Shown: piece after piece, positions 43,628 to 43,679 of the stretch
How positions within the stretch are numbered: position 1 is the stretch's first letter
Layout: every line of letters begins with the position of its first letter
Source of the DNA: Pseudoselenomonas ruminantium
Lineage (GTDB): Bacteria > Bacillota > Negativicutes > Selenomonadales > Selenomonadaceae
DNA: 43,679 nt
Assembly: GCA_902780915.1 (NCBI GenBank)
Contig: CACZHK010000034.1
Location: 1-43,679 of the forward strand
Direction: 5' to 3'
The notes under the pieces: model-generated
Database searches by the model: none
Seen by the model: only the letters and a program-made list of their open reading frames with translations
Told to the model about the DNA's origin: nothing
Made by a program: the position numbers and the translations under genes

Positions 43628-43679
43628 AGGCGGGAGCGCATAGGCTCCCGCCTGAAGTATTTTATTGAAGGGGAAGGGG
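43628..43679 (+). promoter_or_regulatory. Terminator-promoter cassette 3, cut by the window end
   Basis: AGGCGGGAGC / GCTCCCGCCT (43628-43653) and then TTGAAG at 43665. A further Rpn-like gene is likely to follow beyond the window, by analogy with cassettes 1 and 2. Confidence 0.7.

Overview
The window most likely comes from a Negativicutes bacterium of the Selenomonas type, that is, a Firmicutes lineage with an outer membrane. This is inference. Supporting points are the Firmicutes gene order secG-carboxylesterase-rnr-smpB, the lepA-hemW pair, a YjfB-like motility protein, a FlgT-like exported protein, a cheB gene, and GC-rich core genes with strong Shine-Dalgarno sites interrupted by AT-rich accessory patches. 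The dense accessory content fits a rumen or gut genome.

Layout. 1-2.9 kb is scrambled accessory DNA: a gene remnant, an Rpn-like PD-(D/E)XK protein, a RelB/DinJ antitoxin whose YoeB-like toxin stops after 13 codons, and two diverged copies of a [protein tail - terminator - sugar dehydratase start] unit. 3.0-5.7 kb makes UDP-glucuronate and then UDP-galacturonate: an XRE-fused UDP-glucose dehydrogenase followed by a UDP-glucuronate 4-epimerase. 5.7-7.9 kb (minus strand) is a two-gene ATPase plus PD-(D/E)XK nuclease module that looks like anti-phage defence, next to a fragment of an AlbA_2-type protein. 8.0-12.5 kb is the core block secG (frameshifted here), carboxylesterase, rnr, smpB. 12.6-15.4 kb is a three-gene ABC importer, followed by an amino acid permease and, on the other strand, cheB with a degenerate receiver.

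18.2-28.3 kb is an integrated island. A complete tRNA-Thr(CGT) gene stands at its left edge, and a 46-bp copy of the tRNA 3' end recurs at 28277-28322. Between them are a broken MobF relaxase, remnants of toxin-antitoxin modules, a two-gene unit whose proteins share a RHIM-like/amyloid-like short motif (20828-22097), a type III restriction-modification pair and an AlbA_2 ATPase-like protein. No integrase is visible, but helically phased direct repeats near the right end look like integrase arm sites.

28.5-41.2 kb returns to core functions: FlgT-like exported protein, MATE exporter, ftsH, tatA, a polar amino acid ABC permease/ATPase pair with a damaged ATPase start, an AMIN-amidase, a SEC-C protein, rpsT, lepA, hemW and a YjfB-like protein. 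41.2-43.7 kb is a repeated array in which terminator-promoter cassettes alternate with Rpn-like genes. Two copies of a 3' segment there show compensatory base changes in a hairpin, suggesting a structured RNA.

The most promising undescribed system is the transmembrane-protein/LPO_1073-like pair at 20828-22097. The ATPase-nuclease pair at 5697-7347 and the repeated RNA element at 42.2 and 43.5 kb come next.
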